From positions 1 to 6,673 of the forward strand of contig JASGCH010000082.1 in assembly GCA_030054245.1 (NCBI GenBank): DNA of 6,673 nucleotides, given 5' to 3'. The DNA is from Gammaproteobacteria bacterium. GTDB lineage: Bacteria; Pseudomonadota; Gammaproteobacteria; Burkholderiales; Burkholderiaceae_C. The notes beneath the pieces were generated by a model. The model ran no database searches and was not told the origin of the DNA. It was given only the letters and a program-made list of their open reading frames with translations. The position numbers and the translations under genes are program-made. How positions within the stretch are numbered: position 1 is the first letter of the stretch; the number at the start of each line of letters is the position of its first letter. Positions 6,182-6,673 of this stretch are shown piece by piece.

Positions 6182-6369
6182 AGTTGGTTCCTCTAAAAAA
6201 AAATCACTTAATGGTCGCTTGGTTGTATTGTGCCCATACCGAGCATACCGAGCGCATTTCAAACTTGGAAAAGGTTTACTTAAAAATTTTGCTTGCATAG
6301 TGGGTTCCTTTAAAAAAATCACTTAACGGTCGCTTGGTTGTATTGGGCCAATACCGAGCGCATTTCAAA
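6147..6369. repeat. tandem duplication of the pilR end / pilS start
   Basis: Copy 1 (6147-6263, 117 bp) and copy 2 (6264-6369, 106 bp) match at all but five of the shared positions. Copy 1 has two more A residues in its A-run and a 9-bp internal doubling of ATACCGAGC. Each copy holds the last 17 or so codons of the PilR-like gene, its TGA, a purine-rich Shine-Dalgarno and the first eleven pilS codons ('MQAKFLSKPFP'). Copy 2 carries the true PilR terminus, ending 'QYNQATVK'. Copy 1 carries a ghost terminus, 'QYNQATIK', no longer joined to PilR, and the start that leads into the pilin proper. The 117-bp offset is a multiple of three, so the two starts share a frame. Confidence 0.95.
6299..6311 (-). 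promoter_or_regulatory. upstream duplicate ribosome binding site and start of pilS
   Basis: On the minus strand AAAGGAACCCACT precedes the ATG at 6298-6296, with AAGGA about eight bases from it, right after the PilR-like stop. It is as good as the AGAGGA site of the downstream copy at 6181. If used, it would yield a 255-residue prepilin with a leader of about 59 residues, which is longer than usual, or ribosomes could re-initiate 117 bases later. It probably served pilS before the duplication. Confidence 0.5.
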
Positions 6370-6673
6370 GCTGGTGGCCTGCATACCTAACATAATGGCC
6401 AAGCCGACCAGAATCGACGGCAAAACCATCAGCCAACGCAAACTCGCCAGTTGAAATTGTAACCGTGGAATTTGAATTTCTTCAATATATTCGCTGGTAA
6501 TTTGAAAAGCTTCGGTAAACCCTCGACCTTCTTCTATATCGCGTAAGCGCCAATACACTTCTTGTGGAAATAAACCCGTGTTAAAAATCGAAGTATTCGT
6601 CGCTCCCGTAGTCAATACATTGTCTAAAATTTGCCCCAAACGCCAACGCATCCACGGCGACTTAAAACTAAAC
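6319..6673 (-). CDS. pilR: PilR/GspF-family pilus inner-membrane protein (C-terminal end only)
   Basis: The frame is open to the right edge, so the ATG at 6651 is internal and only about 117 C-terminal residues are visible. The product belongs to the polytopic platform proteins of type IV pilus and type II secretion systems, which sit in the inner membrane and work with the assembly ATPase. Evidence is the GspF-like layout: an amphipathic cytoplasmic segment with 'LFPQEVYWRLRDIEEG' and 'GFTEAFQITSEYIEEIQ', then the last membrane helix 'WLMVLPSILVGLAIMLG' and a short tail 'QYNQATVK'. Its position just before a PilS-like pilin matches PilR of thin-pilus clusters, but a PilC/GspF name would also be defensible from this fragment. 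Its last codons are part of the tandem duplication at 6147-6369. Confidence 0.78.
   Translation of the reverse strand, partial: FSFKSPWMRWRLGQILDNVLTTGATNTSIFNTGLFPQEVYWRLRDIEEGRGFTEAFQITSEYIEEIQIPRLQFQLASLRWLMVLPSILVGLAIMLGMQATSFEMRSVLAQYNQATVK

Overview
The window is about 6.7 kb of bacterial DNA of moderate GC content. It carries two convergent blocks separated by a structured intergenic region around 2344-2502. The transhydrogenase, lactate dehydrogenase and nucleosidase genes are typical of Proteobacteria. In the PntB membrane domain, the stretch around 'FSGSVIAFGKLSG' and 'LFQGTPVVYAHQHLLNL' reads most like Betaproteobacteria. That assignment is by recollection of the family and has not been searched.

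Plus-strand block (1-2343): the 3' part of pntB, the membrane and NADP(H)-binding subunit of proton-translocating transhydrogenase, runs in from the left edge. A 297-bp gap with no convincing gene follows. Then comes a complete gene for 5'-methylthioadenosine/S-adenosylhomocysteine nucleosidase. Both are housekeeping metabolic genes.

Minus-strand block (6673-2503, in transcription order): the C-terminal end of a PilR/GspF-family inner-membrane pilus assembly protein; a PilS-like major type IV pilin; a PilV-like protein resembling the shufflon-type minor pilins or tip adhesins of the thin pilus of plasmids such as R64; an intact FMN-dependent L-lactate dehydrogenase (lldD); and a third protein with a class III (prepilin) signal and one hydrophobic helix. 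Spacings are about 20-40 bp or a small overlap, so this looks like one operon whose promoter lies outside the window. The gene order pilR-pilS-pilV is that of type IVb thin pilus clusters. The metabolic gene lodged between two pilin genes is the unexpected element.

Three local oddities deserve attention. (1) The pilR/pilS junction is a diverged tandem duplication (6147-6369) that doubles the pilS ribosome binding site and first codons in the same frame, giving two possible pilS starts 117 bp apart. (2) The pilV-like gene has its hydrophobic helix in one frame and a plausible charged prepilin leader, with Shine-Dalgarno, just upstream in another frame. This suggests a frameshift, a sequencing error or a recoding event. 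(3) That leader's Shine-Dalgarno and ATG sit in the loop of a 14-position inverted repeat. Both pilins with a visible processing site have Ala rather than Gly before the predicted cleavage point.
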